A stretch of 64,000 bases of DNA, taken from the NCBI RefSeq assembly GCF_017744655.1, contig NZ_JAGIAW010000002.1, positions 62,001-126,000 of the forward strand. Reading direction: 5' to 3'. Under the pieces are notes generated by a model. That model was not told the DNA's origin, made no database searches, and saw nothing but the letters and a program-made list of their open reading frames with translations. This DNA is from Devosia sp. Its GTDB lineage: Bacteria > Pseudomonadota > Alphaproteobacteria > Rhizobiales > Devosiaceae. The position numbers and the translations under genes are program-made. Positions 35,770 through 46,875 of the stretch are shown here, piece by piece (position 1 is the first letter of the stretch; each line of letters begins with the position of its first letter).

Positions 35770-36813
35770 ATGATAGATGAAATTGCGCTAATGACCGAAC
35801 TGGGGCGCGGCCAGGACGTCTCGCTTGAGACCGCCCGCCGCTTTTCCGTCGCACCGATGATCGACTGGACTGATAGGCATTGCAGATATCTGCATCGCCT
35901 GCTGACCAGGCGCGGCCTGCTGTTCACGGAAATGATCACCACCGGCGCCGTCATTCATGGCGATACCGAGCGCCATCTGCGCTTCGACCCCGCCGAGCAG
36001 CCCGTCGCCCTGCAATTGGGCGGTTCCGACCCGATTGACCTTGCCGCCGCCACCCGCCAAGGCGACCTTTACGGCTACGACGAGATCAATCTCAATGTCG
36101 GCTGCCCTTCGGACCGCGTGCAGTCCGGCAAGTTCGGCGCCTGCCTGATGGCCGAGCCCGATCTCGTTGCCGATTGCGTCCGCGCCATGCGCTCGGCCAC
36201 CGACAAGCCGGTGACCGTAAAGTGCCGCATCGGCATCGATGACCAAGACATCGAAGAAAGCCTTGATCGTTTCGCCGACAAGATGGCCGAAGCCGGCGTC
36301 GCCGCGCTCTATGTCCACGCCCGCAAAGCCTGGCTCCAGGGACTAAGTCCCAAGGAAAACCGCACCATCCCGCCGCTCAACTATCCGCGCGCCTATCGCC
36401 TGCGCCAGCGGCTCGCGCCCCTGCCGATAATGATCAATGGCGGCATCGAGACGTTCGAACAGATCGACGAGCATCTTCAGCACATGGATGGCGTTATGCT
36501 CGGTCGCGCCGCCTATCACAATCCGATGATGCTGGCCGACGTCGACCACCGCCTTTTCGGCGACGAACCATCCACGCTGACCCTCGCCGACATCATGCGA
36601 GCTATGGCCGACTATGCCGAAGCCCAATTGCAGACCGGCACGCGCCTCAACAACATCGCCCGCCACATGCTCGGCCTCGCCAACGGCCGCCCCGGCGCCC
36701 GCCAGTTCCGCCAGATCCTCAGCGTGGACGCCTGCAAACCCAAGGCCGGCCCGGAAGTATTCATGCACGCCCTCTCCGTCGTCGAAGAACGCGCCGAAGC
36801 CGTCGCGAGCTAG
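35770..36813 (+). CDS. dusA: tRNA-dihydrouridine synthase A
   Basis: 347 residues. The FMN-dependent TIM barrel starts RRFSVAPMIDWTDRHCRYLHR. The catalytic Cys is in EINLNVGCPSDRVQ; the conserved KCRIG and HARKAWLQGLSP motifs follow, the latter diagnostic for the DusA subgroup. PIMINGGIETFEQ binds FMN phosphate. DusA reduces uridine 20/20a in the D-loop of tRNA using NADPH. An internal ATG (MTELGRG) is an alternative start. It overlaps the end of the aspartic protease gene by 4 bases. Confidence 0.95.
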   Translation: MIDEIALMTELGRGQDVSLETARRFSVAPMIDWTDRHCRYLHRLLTRRGLLFTEMITTGAVIHGDTERHLRFDPAEQPVALQLGGSDPIDLAAATRQGDLYGYDEINLNVGCPSDRVQSGKFGACLMAEPDLVADCVRAMRSATDKPVTVKCRIGIDDQDIEESLDRFADKMAEAGVAALYVHARKAWLQGLSPKENRTIPPLNYPRAYRLRQRLAPLPIMINGGIETFEQIDEHLQHMDGVMLGRAAYHNPMMLADVDHRLFGDEPSTLTLADIMRAMADYAEAQLQTGTRLNNIARHMLGLANGRPGARQFRQILSVDACKPKAGPEVFMHALSVVEERAEAVAS

Positions 36814-37514
36814 TCCTGCAATTCCAGCGAGTTCTGCGTCACGCTATAGCGGCCCAGCGTTTCCAGAAACGTCATGCCTAAAAGGCTCGTTTCCAGCGCC
36901 CCGTCCTCAGCCACGAAAGCGGGAATATTGCGCCGTGAAATGCCGCCAACCTCGATGGTCTTGAGCCGCGTCCGCGCCGCCATACCGGTGCCATTGGCCG
37001 TCGAAACCGGGATCGCATAGCGCAGTTCCGATAGATCGATGCCCGCCGCCTCCGCATCCGCCCGCGTCAGCACCACGGCACTGGCGCCCGTATCAAAAAT
37101 CATCGGCGTCGTATGGCCATTGACGGTGGCGGCAATCTCGAAATGCCCGCCAAAACCGCGCCGGAACACCGCCGTGCCGCGCTCGCTGTCGACCACGGCA
37201 ACACCGGGCCGCAATTCGCCGGTGACCCGGCCGACCACGCCCATCAATTCGTCGCGATAGGCATAGCCAACCCCGACCACGGCAAAGATGCCGACCCAGA
37301 GCACCAGCGCCCCAACCAATTCGGCCGCTTGCCGGCGTCGCGCAAAGGCGCCACCGGCAAAGATGATGAGGATGACGACGAGCGGCACCAGTTGCGCTGT
37401 CTGCGTCTGGGTGAGGCCGATCATGCTCCCGGCATCGGCCGAGATCATCAGGGCGATTCCGGCCGCTACAAGCAGGGCAATGCCGATAAAGATCATGTCT
37501 CTGCTTTCCATCAA
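36810..37514 (-). CDS. membrane-anchored retropepsin-like aspartic protease (TIGR02281 type)
   Basis: 234 residues. Three hydrophobic segments (about 7-26, 42-57, 66-85) precede a periplasmic clan AA domain. The catalytic motif is MIFDTGASAVVLT with D141, one per chain, so dimerisation is needed for activity, as in retroviral proteases. The C-terminal flap and strand motif ETSLLGMTFLETLGRY is typical. The substrate is unknown. The gene is divergent from cobT. Confidence 0.88.
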   Translation of the reverse strand: MMESRDMIFIGIALLVAAGIALMISADAGSMIGLTQTQTAQLVPLVVILIIFAGGAFARRRQAAELVGALVLWVGIFAVVGVGYAYRDELMGVVGRVTGELRPGVAVVDSERGTAVFRRGFGGHFEIAATVNGHTTPMIFDTGASAVVLTRADAEAAGIDLSELRYAIPVSTANGTGMAARTRLKTIEVGGISRRNIPAFVAEDGALETSLLGMTFLETLGRYSVTQNSLELQD

Positions 37515-37680
37515 CCTTTGATCCCTTCGATTAAGGGACGGACCGCTACGATTTCAAGACTTTGCGCCGCCGATATGGCGCAGTCACAGTGCCGCAGCTT
37601 TGCCGCGGACTGCCTCAATTGCAATTGGAACCATTCTGGGCAACAAGTCCGCACTCCTTCGCCCATTTCGGACTCGCCCC

Positions 37681-38703
37681 ATGCCTGCGCTCAATCCCGC
37701 CTTTGCCGATATCGTGGAACTGCTGACCGCCGTGCCCGATGGCGACGAGGCCGCTGTCGCCGCCGTTCGTCGCCGCGATGCTGAATTGACCAAGCCCGCC
37801 GGTTCGCTCGGGCGCCTCGAAGAACTCGTGGAATTCCTCGCCCGCTGGCAGCATCGCCAGACCCCGCGCCTCGAAAACCCGATGGTCACCATTTTTGCCG
37901 GTAATCACGGCGTGGCTGACCAGGGCGTTTCCGCCTTCCCGCCGGATGTGACCGCCCAGATGGTCGCCAATTTCACCAATGGCGGCGCAGCTATTTCGCA
38001 GATCTGTGGCCTGCATGAAATCAACTTGCGCGTCTTCGAACTCGCGCTCGAACTGCCCACCGGCGACATCACCCAGGAAGCAGCGCTCGACGACCAGATG
38101 TGCGCCGCCACCATCGCCTATGGCATGGAGGCGGTGGCCGGAAAGCCCGATATCATCGGCCTCGGCGAAATGGGCATCGGCAACACCACCATTGCTGCCG
38201 CCATCTTCGCCGCCCTCTATGGCGGCACCGGCGCCGATTGGGCCGGCCGTGGCACTGGCGTCGACGATGCCGGCTATGCGCGCAAGGTCGACGCGATCGA
38301 CCAAGCCCTTGCCCTGCACCAAGATGGCCTCGACCATCCCCTCGCGATCCTCGCCCGCCTTGGAGGCCGCGAAATCGCCGCCATGCTCGGGGCGCTGATC
38401 GCCGCACGCCACCAGAAGGTGCCGGTGGTCATCGACGGCTATGTGGCAACCGCCGCCGCGGCAATCGCCCATGCGGTCAATCCCGAGGCCATCGACCATT
38501 GCCTCTTCGCCCACATCACCAGGGAAGGCGCGCATGCCCGCGTGCTGGAGCATATGGGAAAGGCGCCGCTGCTCGATCTCGGCATGCGTCTCGGGGAGGG
38601 CACAGGCGCCGCGCTTGGCGTGGTGCTGGTCAAGACCGCGCTGCATCTTCACACCAATATGGCGACCTTCGACAGCGCCTCAGTCAGTCGCCGGCTGGAT
38701 TAG
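37681..38703 (+). CDS. cobT: nicotinate-nucleotide:dimethylbenzimidazole phosphoribosyltransferase
   Basis: 340 residues from ATG 37681 (MPALNPAFADIVELL); the ORF track start is 27 codons earlier. Visible family motifs: ELTKPAGSLGRLEEL for the substrate pocket, FAGNHGVADQGVSAFP, GEMGIGNTTIAAAI, and the catalytic Glu in MRLGEGTGAALG. It makes alpha-ribazole phosphate for the lower loop of cobalamin. I see no cobalamin riboswitch in the 166-base upstream gap, and no cobS or cobU neighbour. Confidence 0.95.
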   Translation: MPALNPAFADIVELLTAVPDGDEAAVAAVRRRDAELTKPAGSLGRLEELVEFLARWQHRQTPRLENPMVTIFAGNHGVADQGVSAFPPDVTAQMVANFTNGGAAISQICGLHEINLRVFELALELPTGDITQEAALDDQMCAATIAYGMEAVAGKPDIIGLGEMGIGNTTIAAAIFAALYGGTGADWAGRGTGVDDAGYARKVDAIDQALALHQDGLDHPLAILARLGGREIAAMLGALIAARHQKVPVVIDGYVATAAAAIAHAVNPEAIDHCLFAHITREGAHARVLEHMGKAPLLDLGMRLGEGTGAALGVVLVKTALHLHTNMATFDSASVSRRLD

Positions 38704-39328
38704 CCAGTCGCGCCTTGGGCGCAAAGCCCTCGGGGCCAGGTTGCAATGCCAAAAGATCGACGCCCATTTCCTGGCGGAAGCGCGTCACCGATGCCAGTGC
38801 CAGCCTGCCCAGCGCTGTGACGTCTTTTCGCATCACCGCATCATTGAGCGCGGCATGCTCCACAAGGAAGCGCAGGATATAGCCCTCGGCCATCTCTTGC
38901 TTCTGCAGATTGTTGAGCGCGCGAAAGTTCGCATCCGCCGCCATGGATGCCTGGAGCTGCGCCCGGATGGGCGCATTGTCCACCTTGAAATTGTAGCGCG
39001 CATTGGCCGTCACCCAATTCAGCACCCAATAGGCGGTGAGGGCATCGACCACGTTGCCAGTCTTGAGCCCGTCTGCGGCCACAAGGTCCTGCCAGATGTC
39101 GAGGGCGGGGCGCTCGGCAAAGGCGGCTGCGAGATTGTTCCGGGCCTCGGCGCTGACGCTCCAGCGGATATTGTCGAGAAACTGGCGCTGAATACGCGCT
39201 GAAATTATCGCCGAAGCCGGATAGCTCGTATCATAGGGAGCGGCAGAAGCTGAATTGTCCTGCGCCAAAGCCAGGCCCGGCAAAAAGATAAGAGCGGCCA
39301 ACAGGCCCAAAAGTCGTTTCACAGGCAA
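38684..39328 (-). CDS. secreted protein of unknown function
   Basis: 214 residues with signal peptide MPVKRLLGLLAALIFLPGLALA. The mature part is helical, with DALTAYWVLNWVTANARYNF and regularly spaced aromatic residues; I cannot name a family with confidence. It is probably periplasmic. Its end overlaps cobT by 20 bases, tail to tail. The upstream gap (39329-39392) separates it from a histidine kinase gene on the same strand. Confidence 0.75.
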   Translation of the reverse strand: MPVKRLLGLLAALIFLPGLALAQDNSASAAPYDTSYPASAIISARIQRQFLDNIRWSVSAEARNNLAAAFAERPALDIWQDLVAADGLKTGNVVDALTAYWVLNWVTANARYNFKVDNAPIRAQLQASMAADANFRALNNLQKQEMAEGYILRFLVEHAALNDAVMRKDVTALGRLALASVTRFRQEMGVDLLALQPGPEGFAPKARLANPAGD

Positions 39329-39392
39329 ATACCCCCAATCGCCGCAAAGAAGCTGGCGATGAGGGCAAATTTGGGACGTGACCGCGGCCCGA

Positions 39393-40919
<1,527 letters not shown>

Positions 40920-41097
40920 GAACGGTACTCATTACTAACTCACGCAATGGCAACGGCCATCGCAACGCTCGGTGCTGAAGTTAGGCGAGGCGTGGTTAAC
41001 ACCCCGTGAAATTCGAGCTTTGATCGCGGCTTGATCGATGCGAAACGGGCCAGTGCCTGGTTAATCCTCCCTTACCAGTGATAATACGAGTGCGTGA

Positions 41098-41112
41098 CGC
41101 AATTTTATTGCG
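41098..41112. promoter_or_regulatory. 15-bp palindrome, candidate Lrp operator
   Basis: CGCAATTTTATTGCG is a perfect inverted repeat (6-bp arms, TTT centre) in the 279-base divergent region between the histidine kinase and lrp genes, 87 bases before the lrp start. AT-rich centred palindromes of this length are the form bound by Lrp/AsnC proteins, which usually control their own gene. Confidence 0.5.
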
Positions 41113-41198
41113 CCATGAACGCCGATATGGCAGTTTCCGCTGCGTACGTGCCCCAAAAATCGTCAATAAGAAAAATCTGATTTCAAAGAGAGGGCCTG

Positions 41199-41684
41199 AT
41201 GGCACTGGACAAGATCGACCGCAAGATACTGACGCTCCTGCAAAAAGACGCAACCATGCCGGTCGCCGAGATCGGCCGCAAGGTTGGCCTCTCCACGACG
41301 CCCTGCTGGCGGCGTATCCAGAAGATGGAAGAAGACGGCGTCATCCAGCGGCGCGTGGCCGTGCTCGACCCCAACAAGGTCAATGTCGGCGTGACGGTCT
41401 TTGTCTCGGTCAAGACCAATGAGCACAACGAAGCCTGGATGCGCAAATTCTCCGGCGTCATCGACGAATTCCCCGAGGTCGTTGAGTTCTATCGCATGAG
41501 CGGCGATGTCGATTATCTGATGCGCGTCGTTGTGCCCGATATCCAGGCCTATGATGCCTTCTACAAGCGGCTCATCAGCAAGATCAACCTGACCGATGTC
41601 AGCTCGGCCTTCGCCATGGGCCAAATCAAATATACCACGGCCCTGCCGCTCGATTTTGCCATCGTCGTGGACGACGACAAGTAA
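41199..41684 (+). CDS. Lrp/AsnC-family transcriptional regulator
   Basis: 161 residues. The N-terminal HTH (LDKIDRKILTLLQKDATMPV then VGLSTTPCWRRIQKME) is followed by a RAM/ligand-binding domain (about 65-150) with VEFYRMSGDVDYLMRVVV. STTPCWRR is the recognition-helix form of the Lrp subgroup sensing small amino acids. The C-terminal extension is acidic. A palindrome upstream is a candidate self-operator. The next gene starts 5 bases after the stop. Confidence 0.93.
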   Translation: MALDKIDRKILTLLQKDATMPVAEIGRKVGLSTTPCWRRIQKMEEDGVIQRRVAVLDPNKVNVGVTVFVSVKTNEHNEAWMRKFSGVIDEFPEVVEFYRMSGDVDYLMRVVVPDIQAYDAFYKRLISKINLTDVSSAFAMGQIKYTTALPLDFAIVVDDDK

Positions 41685-41688
41685 AACC

Positions 41689-42093
41689 ATGCTGCTCGGG
41701 TTCGAACATGTCGGCATGACCGTCTCGGACATGGACCGGGCGATCGCCTTTTACTGCGATCTCCTGGGGTTGCGCCTCGTGCTGCGCAAAAGCGCCGATC
41801 GCGGCGAACTGGCCTTCCTCGATACCGGCTCGGGCATGCTCGAAGTGTTTGCGCCGTCGGCGGCGTTGGTCGACCGCTTTCGTGATGTGCCGCTGCATGA
41901 AGCAGGCTTGCGGCACCTCACCTTCGCCTTTTCTGACATGGACGAGATCGTCACGCGGCTGGGCGCGGCCGGCTTTCCGACGGTCGAAGGGCCGCGGCCG
42001 GCGCGCAATTCCACGCTTCTCAAGCAACTCGCCTTCGTCCGCGATCCCGATGGCATTCTGGTGGAACTGGTGGAGCGCGGCGAGGGGCGCTAG
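41689..42093 (+). CDS. VOC-superfamily (glyoxalase-like) protein
   Basis: 134 residues from ATG 41689 ([19 protein letters not shown]); the ORF track start lies inside lrp. Two beta-alpha-beta-beta-beta modules are visible. Candidate metal ligands are H7, the Glu in GMLEVF, the His in LRHLTFAF and the Glu in ILVELVERG, a complete set for a VOC metalloenzyme such as a lactoylglutathione lyase or dioxygenase. Five bases separate it from lrp, so it is probably cotranscribed. It overlaps the end of moaA by 4 bases. Confidence 0.85.
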   Translation: MLLGFEHVGMTVSDMDRAIAFYCDLLGLRLVLRKSADRGELAFLDTGSGMLEVFAPSAALVDRFRDVPLHEAGLRHLTFAFSDMDEIVTRLGAAGFPTVEGPRPARNSTLLKQLAFVRDPDGILVELVERGEGR

Positions 42094-43106
42094 CCGCCTG
42101 TCACGCTCATATGGCGCGCCACGGCCGGCGCGCCCGAACTGCCGCGATCGAGCACGAAATCATGGCCCTTCGGCTTGATCAGCATGGCTTGATCGAGCGC
42201 CGCGTCGAGCGCCGCCGGCCCGCCGTCACGCAGCGCATCGCGCAGGTTCACCTGGTCTTCCTGCCCCAGGCACAGGAAAAGTTGCCCCGTCGCCGTCAAC
42301 CGCACCCGATTGCAGCTCTCGCAGAAATTGTGGCTCATCGGCGTGATGAAGCCGAGCACGCCGCCGGTTTCGGCAACGTGCACATAGCGCGCCGGGCCGC
42401 CCGTGCGCTTGTCGAGCCGCGTCAGCGTATAGCGCCGCGCCAGCCGATCATGCAGTTCCCGCAGCGGCAGATAGCTGTCGACGCGGTCGATTCCAACCTC
42501 ACCCAGCGGCATGCCCTCTATGAGCGTCAACCCCATGCCCCGGCCATGGGCCCAGGCCATCATCGGCTCGATCTCGTCGTCATTGACGCCCCGCATCGCC
42601 ACCATGTTAATCTTGATCGCGAGGCCCGCTGCCTGCGCGGCCTCGATCCCCGCCATGACGTCGGGCAGGCGTCCTCTTCGGGTAATGGCAGTAAACCGCT
42701 CTGCGTCGAGCGTATCGAGCGAAACATTGATCCGCCGCACCCCGGCCGCAAAAAGCCCCTCGGCATGCTTGGCCAGTTGGCTGCCATTGGTGGTGACGGT
42801 CAGCTCTTCGAGACCCGAGCCGATCTTGGCCCCAAGGCTCTTCACCAGATCCATGATGTCGCGCCGCACCAGCGGCTCGCCGCCGGTCAGCCGGATCTTG
42901 GTCGTCCCCCGCGCGACGAAAGCCGAGGCAATCGTCTCGACTTCCTCAAAACTCAGCACGTCTTTCTTGGGCAGAAAGACCATGTCTTCCGCCATACAGT
43001 AGACGCAACGGAAATCGCAGCGGTCCGTCACCGAAATGCGCAAATAGCTTATCGTCCGGCCATAGCGGTCGATGAGCGGTCGGGACGGAAGGAAAGGCGC
43101 GTTCAT
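42090..43106 (-). CDS. moaA: GTP 3',8-cyclase (molybdenum cofactor biosynthesis)
   Basis: 338 residues from ATG 43106 ([17 protein letters not shown]). Radical-SAM cluster cysteines are C30, C34 and C37 in [11 protein letters not shown]; the C-terminal cluster is in [20 protein letters not shown], and the protein ends MSVTGG, the essential di-glycine tail of MoaA. It converts GTP to 3',8-cyclo-GTP in the first step of molybdopterin synthesis. No other moa gene is adjacent. Confidence 0.96.
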   Translation of the reverse strand: MNAPFLPSRPLIDRYGRTISYLRISVTDRCDFRCVYCMAEDMVFLPKKDVLSFEEVETIASAFVARGTTKIRLTGGEPLVRRDIMDLVKSLGAKIGSGLEELTVTTNGSQLAKHAEGLFAAGVRRINVSLDTLDAERFTAITRRGRLPDVMAGIEAAQAAGLAIKINMVAMRGVNDDEIEPMMAWAHGRGMGLTLIEGMPLGEVGIDRVDSYLPLRELHDRLARRYTLTRLDKRTGGPARYVHVAETGGVLGFITPMSHNFCESCNRVRLTATGQLFLCLGQEDQVNLRDALRDGGPAALDAALDQAMLIKPKGHDFVLDRGSSGAPAVARHMSVTGG

Positions 43107-43180
43107 GAGACTATTGTAAGTGCAGACGCGGCCAATTGGAATTCCCATCTCGGTGTGTCGAGGCTCTAGGCCTCCAAAAC

Positions 43181-43202
43181 AAAAAAGGCCGCCGAAGCGA
43201 CC
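43181..43202 (-). terminator. intrinsic terminator of the L,D-transpeptidase gene, UUCG loop
   Basis: On the minus strand GGTCGC-TTCG-GCGGCC forms a 6-bp stem with a UUCG tetraloop, followed by six T. It lies 28 bases after the transpeptidase stop, ahead of moaA. Confidence 0.9.
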
Positions 43203-43230
43203 TCTTTCAAAATTCTATGCCGAGATAATC

Positions 43231-43824
43231 TCAGTGATTGACGACGATCCGGGCGCCAACCTTCACGCGCTCGTAAAGGTCGGTCACGTCGTCATTGGTC
43301 AGACGGATGCAGCCCGAAGAGACGGCCTGGCCGATGGACCACGGTTCAGAAGTGCCGTGCACGCGATAGAGGGTCGAACCGATATAGAGGGCGCGGGCAC
43401 CAAGCGGATTGTCCGGGCCGCCGGGCATATAGGCCGGAAGGTCGGGAACGCGCTTGCGCATCTGCGGGGGCGGGGTCCAGCCGGGCCACTCGGCCTTGCG
43501 GGTGATGCGGTGGGTACCGGACCAGGTGAAACCATCGCGGCCGACGCCGATGCCGTAACGCATGGCCTTGCCACCTTCGAGTACGAGATAGAGACGGCGT
43601 TCGCCGGTCTCGACCACAATCGTGCCGACCGCATAATTGGTATCGTAGTCGACGATCTGCTTCTTGACCGGGCTGCCGCCGCGGCTACGCGTAGCCACAA
43701 CGGAGGGTTCTTCCCAGGTATTGGTATCGGGATTGTAGACGCGGGCGGCCTGGCTTGGCACGGCCATGCCCACCGCCAACAGGATCGACAGCACCACGGC
43801 CATAGCCGCTTTCATAAACTTCAT
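43231..43824 (-). CDS. L,D-transpeptidase (YkuD domain)
   Basis: 197 residues from ATG 43824, with GGAAGAGC upstream. The signal peptide is MKFMKAAMAVVLSILLAVGMAVPSQA. The YkuD domain (about 68-196) has catalytic H156 in YRVHGTSEPWSIG and C172 in VSSGCIRLTNDDV, the canonical HxxG...SxGCIR arrangement. It acts in the periplasm on peptidoglycan, making 3-3 crosslinks or attaching proteins. It is a single-gene unit with its own terminator. Confidence 0.95.
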   Translation of the reverse strand: MKFMKAAMAVVLSILLAVGMAVPSQAARVYNPDTNTWEEPSVVATRSRGGSPVKKQIVDYDTNYAVGTIVVETGERRLYLVLEGGKAMRYGIGVGRDGFTWSGTHRITRKAEWPGWTPPPQMRKRVPDLPAYMPGGPDNPLGARALYIGSTLYRVHGTSEPWSIGQAVSSGCIRLTNDDVTDLYERVKVGARIVVNH

Positions 43825-44075
43825 GCTCTTCCAGGCCTCTGAATGAATGCGGCTCAATGATTCGGGTGACCGCAAGTAATGCCGCTATTTACATTTCCGC
43901 AATTTAGTCGAGAAGGGTTAACAGTCACCTTTTCGCCACATCCGTGGCACCCGTGCCTTATTGTGTTGCGGAGCCGCTACAGTCGCTATTCACCAATGCG
44001 TGAACGCCCGGGTTTGCAAGGCTTGACAGCATGGTCCCAGACCCTGCATCACGCTTGCATATTAGCGAGGTGCCA

Positions 44076-44774
44076 ATGTCTGAAGATCTCAAGCGCGAAG
44101 CAGCGGCGCGAGCCATCGAAGACGTTCGCCCCGGCATGCGTCTGGGGCTTGGCACCGGCTCTACCGCTCGTCATTTCGTCGACCTCCTCGGCGGCAAGGT
44201 TGCCCAGGGTCTGGACGTGATCTGCGTACCGACCTCCGAAGTCACAGCCCGCCAGGCCGAGGGCCTCGGCATCCCGCTGTCAGACCTCGATCGGCTGGGT
44301 CGGCTCGACCTGACGGTCGATGGCGCCGACGAACTCGACGCCGATCTCAACCTGATCAAGGGCGGTGGCGGTGCGCTGCTGCGCGAAAAGATCGTCGCGG
44401 CGGCTTCCGATATCATGATCGTGATTGCCGACAGCACTAAGGTGGTTGAGGCTCTCGGCCGCTTTCCGCTGCCCATCGAAGTCAATCGTTTCGGCCTCGG
44501 CGCCACCCGCCACGCCGTCAATGCTGTCATCAAGGCGCATGGGGCCGAAGGCGGGCTGAAGCTGCGCGGTGAAGACAAGGGCGAAGTCTTCCTTACCGAT
44601 GGCGGACACCTGATCCTCGATGCTTTTTTTGGCCGCATTTCGCAGCCAGAAGCGCTTTCACGCGATCTGCTCGACATTCCGGGAGTGGTCCAGCACGGAC
44701 TTTTTCTCAATATGTGCAGCAAGGCTTATGTGGCAGCGCCCGATGGCGTAAAAACACTTTTCAAGGGCAAATGA
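44076..44774 (+). CDS. rpiA: ribose-5-phosphate isomerase A
   Basis: 232 residues from ATG 44076, which has GAGGTG upstream. Family motifs: [44 protein letters not shown] with the catalytic Asp/Glu/Lys set, and the C-terminal [10 protein letters not shown]. It interconverts ribose-5-phosphate and ribulose-5-phosphate in the pentose phosphate pathway. A DUF2059 gene follows closely, with a possible ATGA overlap. Confidence 0.96.
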   Translation: MSEDLKREAAARAIEDVRPGMRLGLGTGSTARHFVDLLGGKVAQGLDVICVPTSEVTARQAEGLGIPLSDLDRLGRLDLTVDGADELDADLNLIKGGGGALLREKIVAAASDIMIVIADSTKVVEALGRFPLPIEVNRFGLGATRHAVNAVIKAHGAEGGLKLRGEDKGEVFLTDGGHLILDAFFGRISQPEALSRDLLDIPGVVQHGLFLNMCSKAYVAAPDGVKTLFKGK

Positions 44775-44806
44775 CGTCAGCCCGCAACAGACAGATGGGG
44801 AACCGG

Positions 44807-45322
44807 ATGAACAGGGATTTTATGCGCGGCGCCAAGGCGATCTTCGCGGCCGTGGTGACTGCCAGCATGATTGGCCTCGCAGCCCCCGCCTTCGCGCAGG
44901 AAGTGCCGCCCGAACAGTTGGCGCTGGCGCGCAAGTATATCGACCTGACCGATCGCGGCGGTGTCTATGAAGTCACCATCGTCGAGACCGGCGTCGAGGC
45001 GATGCAGCAGATCGTCACCCAGAACCCTGAGATCATCGATCAGACCAATGCTGCGATCACCAAGGTCATCGAGGAATATCGCGGTCGCAAGGGTGAGCTT
45101 CTCGATCAGTTCGCCCGCGTCTATGCCCTGCGCTTCACCTCCGAAGAATTGCAGTCCATCGTGGCCTTCTACGAGACCCCGACCGGCCAGAAGCTGGCTC
45201 AGGCCAATTCCGAGATCAACACCGATCTCCAGCGCGTCATGCAGGTCTTCTCGAACAACCTCAAGCGCGAATTCTTCGCCAAGGTCCGCGCCGAGCTGCG
45301 CGCCCAGAACATCGAAATCTGA
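44807..45322 (+). CDS. periplasmic DUF2059 protein
   Basis: 171 residues from ATG 44807, with GGGGAA upstream; an ATG at 44771 overlapping the rpiA stop is an alternative. The signal peptide ends APAFAQE. The mature helical domain contains ALRFTSEELQSIVAFYETPTGQKL, the signature of DUF2059. Function unknown, probably a small periplasmic helical protein. It follows rpiA by 32 bases, so cotranscription is likely, and ends before a strong terminator. Confidence 0.9.
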   Translation: MNRDFMRGAKAIFAAVVTASMIGLAAPAFAQEVPPEQLALARKYIDLTDRGGVYEVTIVETGVEAMQQIVTQNPEIIDQTNAAITKVIEEYRGRKGELLDQFARVYALRFTSEELQSIVAFYETPTGQKLAQANSEINTDLQRVMQVFSNNLKREFFAKVRAELRAQNIEI

Positions 45323-45344
45323 TCGATCACCTCTGCCGACCATT

Positions 45345-45373
45345 GACCCCGCCAATGTGCGGGGTCTTTTTTT
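45345..45373 (+). terminator. intrinsic terminator of rpiA-DUF2059
   Basis: GACCCCGC-CAATGT-GCGGGGTC forms a perfect 8-bp stem, followed by seven T. Confidence 0.94.
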
Positions 45374-45431
45374 GTGCGCAACAGACGCCTAGATATATCG
45401 TCAATTGACGATGAATGATGTGGGGACTTCC

Positions 45432-46808
45432 ATGGCTTACGACTACGATCTTCTGGTGATCGGTGCCGGCTCCGGCGGCGTGCGCGCGGCGCGTATGTCG
45501 GCAACCTATGGTGCCAAGGTGGCCATCATCGAGGAGTTCCGTGTCGGCGGCACCTGCGTCATCCGCGGCTGCGTCCCCAAAAAGCTCTATGTCTATGCCT
45601 CGCGCTTTGCCGATCAGTTCGATCTTGCCCCCAGCTTCGGCTGGCAGGTCGATGCATCATTCGATTGGCCGGCCCTGGTCGCTGCCAAGGAAAAGGAAAT
45701 CACCCGGCTCGAAGCGGCCTATACCGCCAATCTCGAAAAGCCCGGCGTCGAAATCATCAAGGAGCGTGCCGTTGTCACCGGCCCCAATAGCATCAAGCTT
45801 CTGGGTTCGGGTCGCGAGCTGACAGCGGAGCGCCTGCTGATCGCCACCGGCTCGCATCCCCATATTCCCGATGTTCCCGGCGCCGAATTCGGCATCACCT
45901 CCAACGAAGCCTTCGATCTGCCGACCCTGCCTAAAACCATTCTTATCGAGGGCGGTGGTTATATCGCGGTGGAGTTTGCCACCATCTTCGCGGGCCTCGG
46001 CGTCGATACGACGCTGATCTATCGCGGTGACCGCGTATTGCGCGGCTTCGATGAAGATATGCGGATCGGTCTTGAAGCAGGCCTCACCACCCGCGGCGTC
46101 AGACTGATCTATCAGACCACCGTCGCCTCCCTCGCCAAGATGGGTGACGCCGTCCACGCCACCTTTAGCGATGGCGTCACCGCCCCCTTTGACGCGGTCA
46201 TGTTCGCCACCGGCCGTCGCGCCAACACCAATGGCCTCGGTCTCGAAACCGCCAACGTAAAACTCAACGACGATGGCAGCGTCGCCGTGGACGCCTATTC
46301 GCAAAGCTCTGCACCCTCGGTCTATGCCGTCGGCGATGTCACCGGTCGCGCCCAGCTCACCCCGGTCGCCATCCGCGAAGGCTGGTACTTCGCCGAGACG
46401 GTCTACAACAACAAGCCCCTGGCGGTTGACCACTCGATCATCCCGACCGCCGTTTTCAGCGAGCCCGAAATCGGCGTCGTCGGCCTCAACGAAGAAGAAG
46501 CAGCGACCCATGGTGACATCGACGTCTATGTCGCCCGTTTCCGGCCCATGCAGAATACGCTGTCCACCAAGACTGAGCGCATGGTCCTAAAACTCATCAC
46601 CGAAAAGGACGAGGGTAAGGTCCTCGGCGTCCACATCCTCGGGCCCAGCGCCGCCGAGATGATCCAGCTCGTTGGCATTGCCGTCGGCATGGGCGCCACC
46701 AAGGCCGATTTCGACCGCACCATCGCGCTTCACCCCTCCGCTGCCGAAGAACTCGTGACCTTCAAGGCCCCGAGCTACACCTATCGGAACGGCAAGAAGA
46801 CGTCTTAG
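45432..46808 (+). CDS. gor: glutathione-disulfide reductase
   Basis: 458 residues from ATG 45432, with GGGGA upstream. FAD motif LLVIGAGSGGVRAAR, redox-active C42/C47 in GGTCVIRGCVPKKLYVYA, the NAD(P)-binding region IEGGGYIAVEFATIFAG with arginines after it (IYRGDRVLRG) that favour NADPH, VYAVGDVTGRAQLTP, and C-terminal HPSAAEELV with the catalytic His. It keeps glutathione reduced in the cytoplasm. The four GFA-family genes near 61 kb belong to a superfamily that in part uses glutathione, a loose functional link only. Confidence 0.95.
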   Translation: MAYDYDLLVIGAGSGGVRAARMSATYGAKVAIIEEFRVGGTCVIRGCVPKKLYVYASRFADQFDLAPSFGWQVDASFDWPALVAAKEKEITRLEAAYTANLEKPGVEIIKERAVVTGPNSIKLLGSGRELTAERLLIATGSHPHIPDVPGAEFGITSNEAFDLPTLPKTILIEGGGYIAVEFATIFAGLGVDTTLIYRGDRVLRGFDEDMRIGLEAGLTTRGVRLIYQTTVASLAKMGDAVHATFSDGVTAPFDAVMFATGRRANTNGLGLETANVKLNDDGSVAVDAYSQSSAPSVYAVGDVTGRAQLTPVAIREGWYFAETVYNNKPLAVDHSIIPTAVFSEPEIGVVGLNEEEAATHGDIDVYVARFRPMQNTLSTKTERMVLKLITEKDEGKVLGVHILGPSAAEMIQLVGIAVGMGATKADFDRTIALHPSAAEELVTFKAPSYTYRNGKKTS

Positions 46809-46875
46809 GCCTGCTTAGGCCTTGGCAGGGCCCGCGTGGCTTGGTAGACCGCCCGCACCCTAGGAATGCCCCCGG

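Noticed and set aside
37515-37680. Cobalamin riboswitch ahead of cobT
   Set aside because: The 166-base gap lacks a B12-box-like sequence and is too short for a full cobalamin riboswitch.
44023-44051. TTGACA as -35 element of rpiA
   Set aside because: No acceptable -10 hexamer lies 16-18 bases downstream (GCATCA only).
46809-46875. Aromatic-amino-acid leader peptide ahead of the DAHP synthase gene
   Set aside because: No short ORF with Trp, Phe or Tyr codons and no terminator-like hairpin in the gap.
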